Source: Piezodorus guildinii (lineage: Eukaryota > Arthropoda > Insecta > Hemiptera > Pentatomidae). Taken from it: 64,000 bases of DNA. Location of the stretch: positions 25,934,641 to 25,998,640 of the forward strand of contig CM041294.1 in assembly GCA_023052935.1 (NCBI GenBank). The letters run 5' to 3'. Below the pieces are notes generated by a model. The model did not search any database. It was not told the DNA's origin and saw nothing but the letters and a program-made list of their open reading frames with translations. How positions within the stretch are numbered: the first letter of the stretch is position 1; each line of letters opens with the position of its first letter. Of this stretch, positions 49,478 through 61,126 are shown in pieces. The translations under genes were made by a program, and so were the position numbers.

Positions 49478-49540
49478 CAGCCGTGGAGGTTTAGAGACCC
49501 TCCTTAGGCACACGCTGCCTCTATAAAGTGGGTAGCCTTT
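49478..49540 (+). mobile_element. SINE family 1, short internal fragment
   Basis: Matches the body of family 1 only (GAGACCCTCCTTAGGCA, GCCTCTATAAAGTGGGTA). It has no head or tail. Confidence 0.6.
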
Positions 49541-49853
49541 TTTAATGAACTTCAAGCATAGGGAATAAATAAAATGGCTAATAATTTCCTAAATATTGAT
49601 TTAGGTTTTTCTACATAAAAATTGACTTAGTTTAAATGAGTTAAACCTCAATCATTTATTCCTCACGTCTAATAATTGAACGTAACTCATGATTTATTGC
49701 AAATAAATAAATGCAATTTTTTCATGAATTATGATTTGTTTCTTAAAAACAAAACAAAAAAAAAAAAAAAAAACCTTGTTACATAGCAAGCAGTTATCAC
49801 AAACAAGTAAAAGGGTAACTCTCCTCATGTTTACTTAAGCATACACTCATTTA

Positions 49854-50766
49854 TTGAGCTGTGTCACATGAATGTCCGTTTTCAAGGTAAAGGATTTTTA
49901 TTAAAAATACGATATGAAAACAAGATAATTTTATTCGAAGTATTTACCTTCTTTTTCTACACATATTTCCCAACGTGACACCAACTTTTTTATCCCCGAA
50001 CTGAAAACTCTGAGCATTGAAGTGAAACAAAATCTGAAAACGCACTTTTCACGTGATCATCATTTTCAAAAAGTTTTCCTTTGACGAAGTTGTCTAAATT
50101 CCTGAACAGTGGTGGTAATCTGTTGGAGACAAGTCGGGAGAATGTGGTGGGTGCGGAAGAACTTCGTAGCCCAGTTTTTTCAATTTTTGCAAGGTATGTT
50201 TTGAAACAGGCCGCTCAGTGAGATCATGAGGTATCCATGTATCGAGCTTTTTTACTTTCCCAATACACTTTAAATGTCTGGAAACGGTAGATGCACTTGC
50301 ATTTAGTTGTGCTGAGAGTCCTTTAACTGTTAGGTAGGGGTTTTCTTCTACTGTATGTTTGAGGACATCGTTGTCTGATACGGACGGAGGTCTTCTTCGG
50401 GGCAAATTTTCCAAGTCGGTATCCCCAGCTGAAAACTTAGCAAACCGACGGCGAATGGTCCGTTCATTAACACTCCCTTCCTCAAACGCCTTGCAAATAT
50501 TTGTAGCGGCCTCAGCTGCTGAATGGCCGAGTTTAAACTCGTACAAAAATATTACTCGAAAATCGCGTGTTTCCACGTTCATATTTGGAGGTATACTAAA
50601 AAGTGGCTAATTGATTGGGAAGCTAATTTTTATAATTCAAAGGTAGAGGATTAGTAACTGTTTACTATAAATATGTAAACATTCGGAATAAAACAACAGA
50701 AACCTGCGAAATCCTTTATGTATTTCAGAAACTATAAAAACGGACATGTCATGTGAAACAACCCAA
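49854..50766 (-). mobile_element. Internally deleted mariner with terminal inverted repeats
   Basis: TIRs TTGAGCTGTGTCACATGA.. (49854) and, reverse strand, TTGGGTTGTTTCACATGA.. (ending 50766) are flanked by TA on each side. At 913 bp it is shorter than the usual 1.3 kb. The minus strand holds a 162-codon ORF (50582-50094) with the SETMAR/mariner N-terminal double helix-turn-helix (TRDFRVIFLYEFKLGHSAAE, ASASTVSRHLKCIGKVKKL). It then jumps straight to KKLGYEVLPHPPHSPDLSP, the region of the third catalytic Asp. The first two catalytic Asp are deleted, so it cannot transpose itself but could bind its ends. Confidence 0.88.
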
Positions 50767-51449
50767 TATTTCAAAGTATCGTACTGAAAAAGTATTTTTT
50801 CCAACGCCTTTCAGCATATAAATTAATATGCTGATGGTTTTTCTGTATGTATGAACTCTAATGGCTATTAATTCTTTAATCCAACGTCTTGCCTACCCAC
50901 GCATTCTAACGCCTAAGAATAATATAGCTTCAATGCTGAAAAGTATAAGCAGTACCTTTTTCTTCCCCTCTCACTCATCGGATCATTAATCACTTAGCTG
51001 CACATACATTTGCTCCTTATACCAGTTAAGACAACACAGTCACATAATTCTGCATATCATTCTTTCTCTATTACTTTGTAAATATGTAATGCAGAAAAAT
51101 GGTATGCGCCTAAGGAACATAATAAAACTCATCCATTGAATGGAGTTGGTAGATCATCTATAATCTATATTTTTAAATATAGTCTGCGCATCATGTTTCC
51201 AAGGAAAAACGTGCATTTTTTTTTAAAGTTTTGTTTGGAGATAGTGCAGAACCAAGATAACATTTAATCTAATCGAATGTTTTTAGGGCAGTGTCAATGC
51301 CATGATCTCTTTACTGTAAGGATTCTCTTTACTGTATCTAGTATTTTGTTTTTAAATTTGAAAAAAGACTAATGCTAATTATAAAACCCTTAATACTGCT
51401 ACGCATTGGTTTGTTATTTTAAAATAATATTACCAACCATTCCTCTAAA

Positions 51450-51965
51450 AACAGTATTATATCACCTCGACCTTATTAGAACCACTAAAAAAGAAGAAGG
51501 CATACTTGAGAAATTCAAGTCCTTGGCTCGTGAAACAAAGGCTGAACGCTATCCGGTCCTCCTTGGATCCATGTGTGTACTGATGGTTCTGCCCAACAAG
51601 CAAAATACAATGGAGGATAAGGCTCTCACTCGCATCTCTTTAGCATATCATAACAGGTATGGAAATGGACCACCAATTTCGACAACGAAATTCTCGTAAC
51701 TCTATTGGTTTTCAAGATGCCAAGGGCTTTGCTCTGTAAATTGGTTCTCAGATGGTTAGCATCGCAGTCTTGTCAATTACTTGTTCTGAGTTCGTTGGAG
51801 CTGTCATCCCATTATTGAGTGGTTGCTTCTTCGGAGAAGAGCACTAATATTTCAATATGTCACTGTTGTCTCCATGATAATTCAATGACAAATAAACTCA
51901 CAAAGAGTGGTTCAACATTGAAGCAGTCAGAAAACCGGTTTTTCTATATTGTTGGGAAAAAGGTA
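51450..51965 (+). pseudogene. Unrecognised decayed coding-like segment
   Basis: A 97-codon ORF (51406-51699) with non-repetitive, balanced composition (TKKEEGILEKFKSLARETKA, LGSMCVLMVLPNKQNTMEDK) lies between the two inverted mariner ends. It is followed in other frames by SQMVSIAVLSITCSEFVGAV and IPLLSGCFFGEEH before stops. Base composition is higher in GC than the flanks. I do not recognise the protein. Possibly a retro-pseudogene or a host fragment carried between repeats. Confidence 0.3.
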
Positions 51966-52624
51966 TAGATTAATAAGATAAACCATACTGTGTTACGTGA
52001 GTCCATTAAGATTCATTGTTAACAAACAATGAGGCATTGTGGTTGTTGAAGAGCGAGTGCCAGTGGAGGAAATTCCACGGGTCCTTTCTTTTCTTCAAAA
52101 CGTTATTTAGCCAGGTTAGGGCTCTTCTATCTATTCACATCTTGACGATTTTGACTGTCATCCCATACCGAGAGAATACACCTCAAGCTATCATCAATCC
52201 AAGTTTTGAGTAATTTAACTCTAACAGTGCCATAGCTATGAAATATGCGATAATGAAAAGTCAGAACCATCTTTTATTGAGTCATAAAAAAGATAAAGTA
52301 GCTAAATTTATTTAATAAAGTTTTTGAAAACAAAAGAAAAAATATATTGAATAATTTTGGACCTATATTAATGTTTTAAGTATAGAAGTTTGTTACACAA
52401 TGTTGAAAATGAAACAGTAGACTTAGCAAACCAACTTCACTTACTTAAAATTTTCCAGAATTGATGTTCTTGAGGACCTACTTCTTACTTTTTGCTCAGA
52501 GTTATTTAAATTTAGTGTTGTAAAAATTCCTTTTAAGGTAAGAAATTAAGATTTCATTGATACAATGTTCTGATATTTAAGGAAAGAAAATTTTCTCAAA
52601 TCTTCAAGAAGAGTCCTAAGAAAT

Positions 52625-53009
52625 TGAGACGTTGATTTCCAAAAGGCACTATATCCATTCTAGGAAATTTTACAGGGGGCGCGAAAATCACTATTTATTA
52701 TATTATTAAATTAGCTAATTTGATTCTGTTAGCATTAAAATCTAGAATTGTTTTTTTAATATATTAATAACATCATATTAAAGTTATGAAATGAGATGTT
52801 TTGGTGTAATTTGGAACGAAAATAAATGTGTAATTAGTTCCTTTAGAAAATAATTATATTTATAAATTTCGTGGATAAAGGACTTAGGTGTACATTAGAT
52901 AAAATCAAATAGGATATTTAGATACATTTAAGTGATGAGAATACAAATATGTAAAAAAATCAATTTTGTAAAAAATGTCCTTTAGTACCTTTTGGAAATC
53001 AACGTCTCA
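52625..53009. mobile_element. Small inverted-repeat element (MITE), 385 bp
   Basis: TGAGACGTTGATTTCCAAAA at 52625 and its inverted copy at 52984-53009 match at 25 of 26 bases. The interior is AT-rich with no ORF. A third copy of the repeat (24/26) is at 63212-63237. TSD not clear. Confidence 0.6.
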
Positions 53010-53077
53010 CTTGTGTACAGTATATTTTCATGTAAGTAATTATATATTAAGATTGTTGGGCTACGGTAGCTAGAAAT

Positions 53078-53240
53078 AGATACTTTTTCAGTACGGTACT
53101 TTGAAATATTGGGTTGTTTCACATGAAATGTCCGTTTTTATAGTTTCTGAAATACATAAAGGATTTTGCAGGTCTCTGTTGTTTTCTTCCGAATGTTTAC
53201 ATATTTAAAGTAAACAGTCACTAATCCTCTACCTTTGTAT
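53078..53240 (+). repeat. Inverted duplicate of the mariner right end plus flank
   Basis: TACTTTTTCAGTACGGTACT, TTGGGTTGTTTCACATG, AAACAGTCACTAATCCTCTA: inverted match to about 50640-50806. It includes some 28 bp outside the mariner TIR, so it is a segment duplication or part of a larger element, not just a solo TIR. Confidence 0.75.
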
Positions 53241-54763
53241 TATATAACGTTAAATTGATATGATTGTATTATTGTGAGAATAAGTAAAAAGATTTTTACA
53301 AGATAAATGTTCTTATTTTAATTTTATTAATAAATATATACTCTTCGTGTTTATAATTATAATGTTAAATAATAAAATAAATAAAATAAATCAAACCGTT
53401 TTTGGCGCACATAAATCAAAACATGTTTGTTAGGATGAAATGTTGTTCGGAAAATGTATTTTATATACTTGTTTTATTCGTTACAGCTTACTTTTTCAAA
53501 TGTACCTTTGACCTATGAAATCCATTAGTTTAATAAAAAGTTTGACCTGTAAAATTTGAATTGTCATAAAATCCTGTTCATACTTTATTTAATTATCAAA
53601 CACTACTAAATAAAGGAAAATTCCGTTTAAATGAGAAATAAAATAAAATAATTTTAAATATTCTTGTTATTTTGTTTACGATAAATATGTATTACACTGT
53701 TTACAAAAAATATTTTTGAAATATGGTATGAAAAACAAATTAAAGAATCTTCTTAATGTCTTAATTTTGTCATATTCAGTTGTCAATGTTCAAAGATGGG
53801 TATATATTAGTTAATTAAAGTAAAATATCATAAGTTAATTTCTTTAAGTAATTTAATTTCAATATTGAGATAATAAGGATGTTATTATCGGAAGAGAATA
53901 GTGTTATTTTGTTGTTTACACTGACTTTAGGTGAATACATACGTAAAATAAAATATTGATATTTTTTATAAACACATATAAATAAATAAGAGGGATTTGT
54001 TTATTTTTAATTTCGTAGCTCATAATATTATGCTTTGTAGCAGTTATTATAAATATGTATGTTCTTAAATTCCTTTTGATTTTTAAAATTATTATTTGAC
54101 AATTATGATAAATAGCAGATCGGTCGTTACACATTTTTTTTTTTTTAGATACAGTTCGTATTATAATTTAAAAGGAACCGAAAGTAGATGTATAGATTAG
54201 TTGCTTATATCGATGTAAATATAAATTGTAGATGTAAATCGACTTACGTACAGTGAAATAAGATAACTATTGAATACGATAACTGGGAACACTGGCGACT
54301 GAGCTGTGGAGAATACTCAAATCCTTTCGTCATCCCGTCACCTTTGCACTCCATAATCAGAAGAATTGTCTTTAAAAGATATCTTTGTTTTGGTTAGATT
54401 ATTTTCTTAGACACTCCTATAATTAATTGAGTACATCAGGACGGAAAATGCAGTGGAATCATCAACAATTATTTCAGTATAAAAAAAAAAAAAAAATGAA
54501 ATCAGAGATAAAAACTTAGAGCGGACTCTAATTGTAAAATATCTTGATTGTGTTAACCTGGTCAAGGAAATAAAAAAAAGATCGGAAAGCAAGCCGATAC
54601 ATTGCTCTAAAAAAATGCCAAACTTGATATATTTTAACAAATCATATAAGTAGAGACAGGATTTTCGTGCAGTAAAAATCTCGAAATGAGCGAAATAGTG
54701 TAGGAAAACCCCAAAATATAAAATTAAATGTACATATTCCTCAAACATACAATGCTAATGCGT
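53241..54763. other. No gene seen
   Basis: Very AT-rich. A less AT-rich patch at 54180-54340 (GGGAACACTGGCGACTGAGC) has no open frame I can support. Confidence 0.45.
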
Positions 54764-54776
54764 ATAAATAAATATG

Positions 54777-55107
54777 TGGATATAATTAGTTGACCGTTGA
54801 GAATTACTAAAATGAATTAGTCCGGGTGGCGGTCGGTGAATGAAACAATTGAGTAGTTTCAACAATTTATTTTTTGCCAACTTTTCGAACCCCATTGTGG
54901 GTCATCATCAGGGCGTATTGTGGACGAATGGTAACTCGACACAATTTTCACAGTTAGGTACAATTGTACCTAGTTTCCATTCGTCCACAATACGCCTGGC
55001 CTGATGATGACCCACAATGGGGATCGAAACGTTGGCAAAAAATAAATTGTTGAAACTACTCAATTGTTTCATTCACTGACCGCCGCCCGGACTGATTCTT
55101 TTTAGTA
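54777..55107. mobile_element. Palindromic dimer of the 13.8-kb element, 13-bp TSD
   Basis: Duplication ATAAATAAATATG at 54764-54776 and 55108-55120. It starts with the same TGGATATAATTAGTTGACCG as the 13788 element. Two inverted arms of about 140 bp (54800-54945, 54970-55105) meet at AGGTACAATTGTACCT. Each arm reads outward CTGATGATGACCCACAATGG, then GAAA, GTTGGCAAAAAATAAATTG and CCGGACT.. to the end. Confidence 0.82.
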
Positions 55108-55189
55108 ATAAATAAATATGGTTTTACAGTTTGGTTTAAACCACAGCCGATATATTTAAATTAACATGTTTTGTATAGTTACTTTTTGG

Positions 55190-55370
55190 CGGGGGTAAAA
55201 GCTTTGATTTCGTAACCATGGTGACGTTATCGACATGCTATAGAATGGCGCATGCGCGGTGGTCTGTGTATGCCTGTCCACTAGAGGAAGGATATCGATA
55301 TTAATTTGTAGAAACGTTATCACTACCGGTGTAATATCGGCACAAAACTATCGATATTTATAATATTGAT
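55190..55370. promoter_or_regulatory. Promoter-like block with NRF1 and DREF sites
   Basis: GC-richer island containing GGCGGGGG, CCATGGTGACGTTATCG, a perfect NRF1 core GCGCATGCGC (55248-55257), CCACTAGAGG (55278-55287, like a CTCF core) and two TATCGATA DREF sites (55293-55300, 55349-55356). This combination is typical of insect housekeeping promoters. No exon with recognisable protein was found on either side, so the gene it would serve is unknown. Confidence 0.4.
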
Positions 55371-55727
55371 ATTTCTGTATTTAATTCAATTAAAATCAGT
55401 TGCTAATGAAATAAGTAAAGACATGATAGATAAACAATGGCTTAGAAGTTACCTCTTGCTGTATATAAGGACAATATACAAATAAATATCTTAATTCTCT
55501 TGACACTAAAATATTAATATTTGTAAATATTATTAAAACGTTACTTTGCATGAAAATATTTAAAAATACAAAACAAAATCATGATGATCTTATTGATAAT
55601 ATTTAAATCTTAGTAAAACAAAATTGAAAAAAATATCTTGATTATACTAGCAAAGAAATAAGACATTTCAAAATTAAATTAATTTTAATTCTAAAGAATT
55701 CAATTAAGGACACATAAACAGCAAAAT

Positions 55728-55910
<183 letters not shown>

Positions 55911-56503
55911 GCTTCGAAGAGAGACTGAGGTTACCTCTGTGTTGCACATTTATCAGTGTTTTTAGAGTTTTCTTTTCTACCAGCAGTTCCTATGACTGTC
56001 AGACATTTTTTCTCTTTTCAACTAATAATTTAATTCTAGATCTAATGATTAAATAAAATTGTAAATATTTATTAGTACATTCCTGTATTTTTATTAGCGA
56101 ACATTTGGTTCGATCAATGCAATAAAAACAAAAAACGTGCAATTTCATGCAGTATAAAATTGTAATATATTATTCCCTAATACATGAACGGTATAGCTGT
56201 CCGGGTTTGAAACAGATACAAACAAGTAAATAAAACGTGCAAAATCATGGAAATCCGGTTTCTATATAAAGTTAATAATATTCTGACGGAAAATTAATCC
56301 TTTTTGATGAAGAAGTTGGTAGGAGGTGCTTTCATAAAAAAATCTCTCTAATAAGAAAAATGTATTATATCTGTTTATATGTACATTATAAGCCTTTATC
56401 AGGGCTGAGAAAAAATATGTTACCTACCAATATAAAATAACAATAAGTTAAAAGTATAATAATAAGATAAAAATAATAAAAATGGAAACAAACAGTATAC
56501 AAG
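55911..56503. other. No gene seen
   Basis: AT-rich. At 56390-56410 the minus strand reads CCCTGATAAAGGC, faintly like the end motif of the 40.1-kb palindrome. Confidence 0.35.
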
Positions 56504-56512
56504 ATGAAACAT

Positions 56513-56758
56513 TTTTTTTTTTTTTTCAGTGGCGTGACAGGCCATGCAGGGCCTTGCGGAGGGCCTCCCAGGAGATTACACTCGCGTTTCTTGATGCAAT
56601 TTGTAGTGTAGGGTCATTACTCCTTGCACCTAATTTTGTGAGGGGCCACCATTTGGCTGATGGTGGTCCCCATTTAATTACATGGGACTGGGATTCTAAC
56701 TCACAAACTGTAGCATGAGAGACTAGCACACTAACCACTCAGCCACGGGCTCCCCTCT
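56513..56758 (-). mobile_element. tRNA-derived SINE, family 3, with TSD
   Basis: The reverse strand reads GGGAGCCCGTGGCTGAGTGG with a box A-type TGGCTGAGTGG and a weak box B (GAGTTAGAATCCCAG), then a GC-richer body ending in an A tail. ATGAAACAT flanks it on both sides (56504-56512 and 56759-56767). It is unrelated in body sequence to families 1 and 2. Confidence 0.8.
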
Positions 56759-56767
56759 ATGAAACAT

Positions 56768-57502
56768 ATTTAACATTGAAAAATTTATTCTCCTACAAGT
56801 TATTCGATTAGAGAAAAATTTTGATTGAGGAATTATGTGAACGAAATAAAAACTTCATTTACTTATTTATTAATGTCGATAGATATTTAATTTTATATAC
56901 ATTTTCAAGAATTAATATTAAATACTTATAAAACTTATTATAAATCATATTATTTTACAATTTTTAAAAGATACTTTTGAGTATTTACATAAATGACAAT
57001 AGTTTTAAAATATCGTCTTGATATTATGGCATGTTTAATAAATATATTTATTTTTTCAAGGACCATTTGCTATTTTGAACAAAATAGTCTGAAAACAATA
57101 AAATACTGCATAGTCGACAAATCTTTTTTTAAAACATTAATTTACATAATTCACTAAATATAACAATAAAATAATTTAACTTTTTAAAATAATATATTTA
57201 CAAGTAATTTGACCTTTGACATAATTTTTTTAATTTTATTAGTCACAAACATTAAATAGAATGTGATGACATTTAAAGTTAATCTGGATGAATAAAAATG
57301 AAAGCTCTGTAGTTGACTGTGTCTTCCACTCACAGTTCTTTTCTAAAAAAACAAAAACATTTATTAAAATAAATACAAACATTAGACATTTAATCATAAA
57401 AAAGTTTATAAGAAATAGAATAAAAACTTTTGTTTGAAAATTTGGAGCATTACACTATTATTACAAAACATATAGTTAACTAAGTGTGTACCTTTTTCTT
57501 TA
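56768..57502. other. Downstream region of SPH-C
   Basis: Should contain the SPH-C 3' UTR. An AATAAA-type signal overlaps the stop codon region on the minus strand and others lie near 57380; the true cleavage site is unknown. Confidence 0.4.
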
Positions 57503-60500
57503 TTATTGCAGAGGGAAACCAATATCTGCCATGACCTTATCTATCCAGGGACGAGCATATGCTACTCCAGCGTATACTCCTGGAGTTTCATCTCCACAAC
57601 CAATTCCCCAAGCTACTAAACCAGTCACTTCGTATGTTCCTGGTCTGCCTTCGATAGGGCAAACTAGAGGACTTCCTCCATCTCCCTGTAAATAGAAAAA
57701 ACATGATATGAAAATTGATTATAGTCTCATTTATAATTATTATGCAATTAGTAATTTTAATATAATGTAACTTATGTTTAATTGAAGAAAAATTAGCTTG
57801 TATGCTAGCAGTTAGTTGACAAAACAATACTGATTCACATCATTGAATAATGGGCCATCATTACCAAGCAAATTTCAAGTCATCGAGGTGTCATGTTTGA
57901 GGAAAAAACTAGATGCGAAAAAAATAAGAATAGCATGTCAAAGATCAAATTTGATGTAATATCATCTGATTTTTTTTGAGAATCTTAGGCTCAGGTGGTT
58001 TGTATATGTCTCTAAACTGACTAAGGAAATTATAGTAAGAATTAGTTATGAGTTGGAAAAAGAAGAAAGGAGACCTAGGGAAGAAGGAGTGAACAAGAAC
58101 AGCAAGGAGGAAGAAATGTGAAGTGGACAGAGACAAGAGATTGTCCAGAAAAATGGCTTTTGGACGAGGCACTACCAGTGGAATTCTTACCCCATTGTGT
58201 GGTATAGAGCATTAGTGAAGAAGAGCAATGACAATTACAAAATTGATTGGTTTATCCAATGGTTAATTATGAGATGCCCTATACAGTTATTTATTTTAAG
58301 ACTCACAAAACCATAAAGATAAACAGATATGTATCAGCCATAGGTAAAGTTAAGATGACTATTGATTTCAAATGGCTGTCAGGTTCTGTCCTGTACTTAT
58401 TAGGTATTGAAGAAGAACAATAAGTCAAGAAAGAGCATTAAATTAAAAAAAAATGACTAGATAGCATTGGCAAAGCTACGAATTTCATTGTTTTAAGAGT
58501 TGAAAGTCTCTCAAGTTGTAAAAGGGTTGAGATTAATAGTGAAATTGAGGATTCGTTTTATAAAGTCTCCATCTTGATGATTTTTATGAGCTAAATAGAT
58601 GATAACAGTTGAGGTATCTATAAAAGAAGTTTCTAGAGAGGTACAGAATAAAAATGGACTATAGATATTCTTACATAATTAACCATAATAGAAGCATAGA
58701 CAAAAAATTTAAAAGGATTTTGTTTCTGAAATTACCTTGCAAGTATCTTTTCCGACTATTCCTCCAGCACAAACAAAACTTTCATGAAGCCTGAAGTATT
58801 GACCGAGCCTGGTATTGCGGAGGAGCTTGATACAGTGGTCCTTAGGTACTATTGGCAGATCAATCTTCTTGAGAATCACCTGATATTTGCCCTTCTGACC
58901 TACATCATAAACATCATCTTAGAATCAATAGAATAGTGAGGTTTCACATATTAATGTTGATAGAATACTCTAGATGACTTTAAAATTTAATTTGAGAGTA
59001 AAATAAAATAAATTAGTTACCAAATTTATCTTTTCCCCATCCACTGGCGTAACACTCCCTGCTAAGTGGCACAACGCCTGGATTAGGTAGACAGACTGTG
59101 TCTACATTTTCAGCAAACTCGAATGGTTTATCAACCACTAATAAAGCAAAGTCATTCCATAAATTTCCTTCCTGGAATCCAGGATGGACAATGGTTCGAA
59201 TAACTTTCCTGTTCTGGTGTGGGAAAATTTCATTTGTTCTCTGAGTATCCCATTCCCCTGCTCGGACAAATATCTCACTTTCTTCATTTTTTCTGAAAGA
59301 AAAATAGTTACGTTATAAATTGTATAATAAGTTAAGTATGATTATCCTTTTACTTTTAAAATTGAGATCTTACTTGATAACACAATGAGCTGCTGTTAAA
59401 ACTACATTTTCGTGGATAAGTGCTCCTCCACATTGGTAGACCATGAGCTCTGTGCCATCGTCTAATTTACTTTGTCTCAGCAGCGCAACCTAATTTGAAA
59501 ATTTTAGTACAATATTAATGTTAAGTAGAAAATTTTATTATTATGGTAATGATTTGGAGATGTGTTACATGATTCCTCCAAAAATTCTTTAATACTAAAA
59601 TTATATTGATGGAAATTAGGAAAGTAGTGGAACCAAGTGATTATAAATTCGTACAACTCCTGAAAATTCCTAGATTTTATCAAAACTATTACTCTTGATA
59701 CCACGCACACATTACATCAAAACTGTTCTATTACTTATTACTTTTATTCAAACATTGTGGCCTCTTGATTTTGAAGCTAATTTCTTCTAAATTAATTTGT
59801 GTGCCATAAATGAGAAAAATTGATCCAAAGAGCTGACTTTTAATCAAAACTACAGCTTCATAGAGAATAAAGACTGATAAAAGGTATTTAAAGCCCTCAG
59901 TAAATAATTACCATTATATTATATTATAATATTACCACAATATGGAAAAAAGAATCAAAACACTCAATGACTCACCGAAGAATATTAGGTCAAAGGTAAA
60001 TTATTAACAACTAAACAAGCAGAAAATAAATAAAAAATTATGTATACCTATAAAAAAATAATTTTAACAAAATATTACCATCCAAGGAAATTCTCCGAAC
60101 TGTGCTTCATGATCGTTGTCACCTATAATTCTGAAGCCAACCCCATCAGGGTGGCGTTGACCACAACCCTTCCTTTCTTTAGGAGTGGGCTCAATAGGTT
60201 TTTCTGTCGGGTCTTTGCAACATTGGTCGATATAATCCTCACAAATACCTTTTATCCTACAAGAAACAGAATAAATCACAATTTTCAATTCATCTTTCTG
60301 CATTTAAGAAGAATTTATTTTCAAGAATAACAAAAGATATAATACATAATTTGAAAAGAAAATAATTGATTTCTAATATCATTAGTTTGCATATTATTTA
60401 TTTTTTTTATTTTTTTCTTACCCTCTGGTTTTATTTTCAAACAAAAATAAAAATACAAATGTAATATGTATAGATGTCACATTTTGTCCTTCTGTTACCC

Positions 60501-61126
60501 GGAGGTATTCTAAAGAGGATTGCTATATGCGCTGGATGCACTAGTAATCTTTCAAGGGCTTCTTCTATGCCTTTATTTATCCATTGCAAAATGGGAGGGA
60601 CCATTCTTCAGGGTTTTGGCAATAAATTGAGTTCAGACATAGTCCGAACTCCTTTCCTCGGCGACAACGTCAACGAGAGGTAGTGATCCTTGCCACCTCC
60701 CAGGCTTGGATGGTGGGGTGATATCAGAAAATAATGGATTAGCACAGGCCTTCAGCCCATCAAGGCATATTAAACCGTCTTTATAAAATTTCATGTAATG
60801 AGGTAATATTCTTATAATGGGTATAAGTGATAATATATAGTTACTAACGATAGACAAAAAGCAATTCAAACCTACCTGATATCTAATATTCCAGTGCCAT
60901 CAGTTACTATTTTCCCGTTGTTACACTGGTAGTAAGGGACACAAGTGCATTCATCTCCATTTTCATCTACAGCTTCTCTGGGCTTGTTTTTGTTGGTGGT
61001 ATTTTCTATTTGTTTATTCTCTGGATTTGCAGGATCTTTCCCAAAAACACCTTCAATTAATGTATCCAGGTCTTGTGATATAGCTAGGCCTACTATGGAG
61101 GCTAGCATCAAAATCCTCACAATCAT
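57503..61126 (-). CDS. CLIP-domain serine protease homologue C (phenoloxidase-activating factor 2-like)
   Basis: Exons (transcript order): 61126-60876, 60256-60079, 59489-59374, 59292-59021, 58899-58736, 57685-57503. They join in frame to 387 aa. The ATG follows TTTTTAG/GCA, implying a 5'-UTR intron as in A. Signal peptide about 1-17; linker with NTT sequon; CLIP Cys60, 62, 68, 89, 96, 97; GCGQRH-GVGFRI; S1 domain with His178 and Asp229, and Gly330 replacing the catalytic Ser (GDGGSPL). It is nearest to B: both carry [18 protein letters not shown] and [17 protein letters not shown]. Introns 3 and 4 are only 81 and 121 bp, so this is the most compact locus; whether it is nearest the ancestral state is inference. 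Predicted secreted, protease-dead partner in prophenoloxidase activation. Confidence 0.92.
60478..60740. other. GC-richer unclassified block in SPH-C intron 1
   Basis: Distinct composition from the rest of the 619-bp intron. The minus strand can read [20 protein letters not shown], then stops. Resembles a short repeat insertion (possible retroelement fragment) but neither ends nor TSD are visible. Confidence 0.3.
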
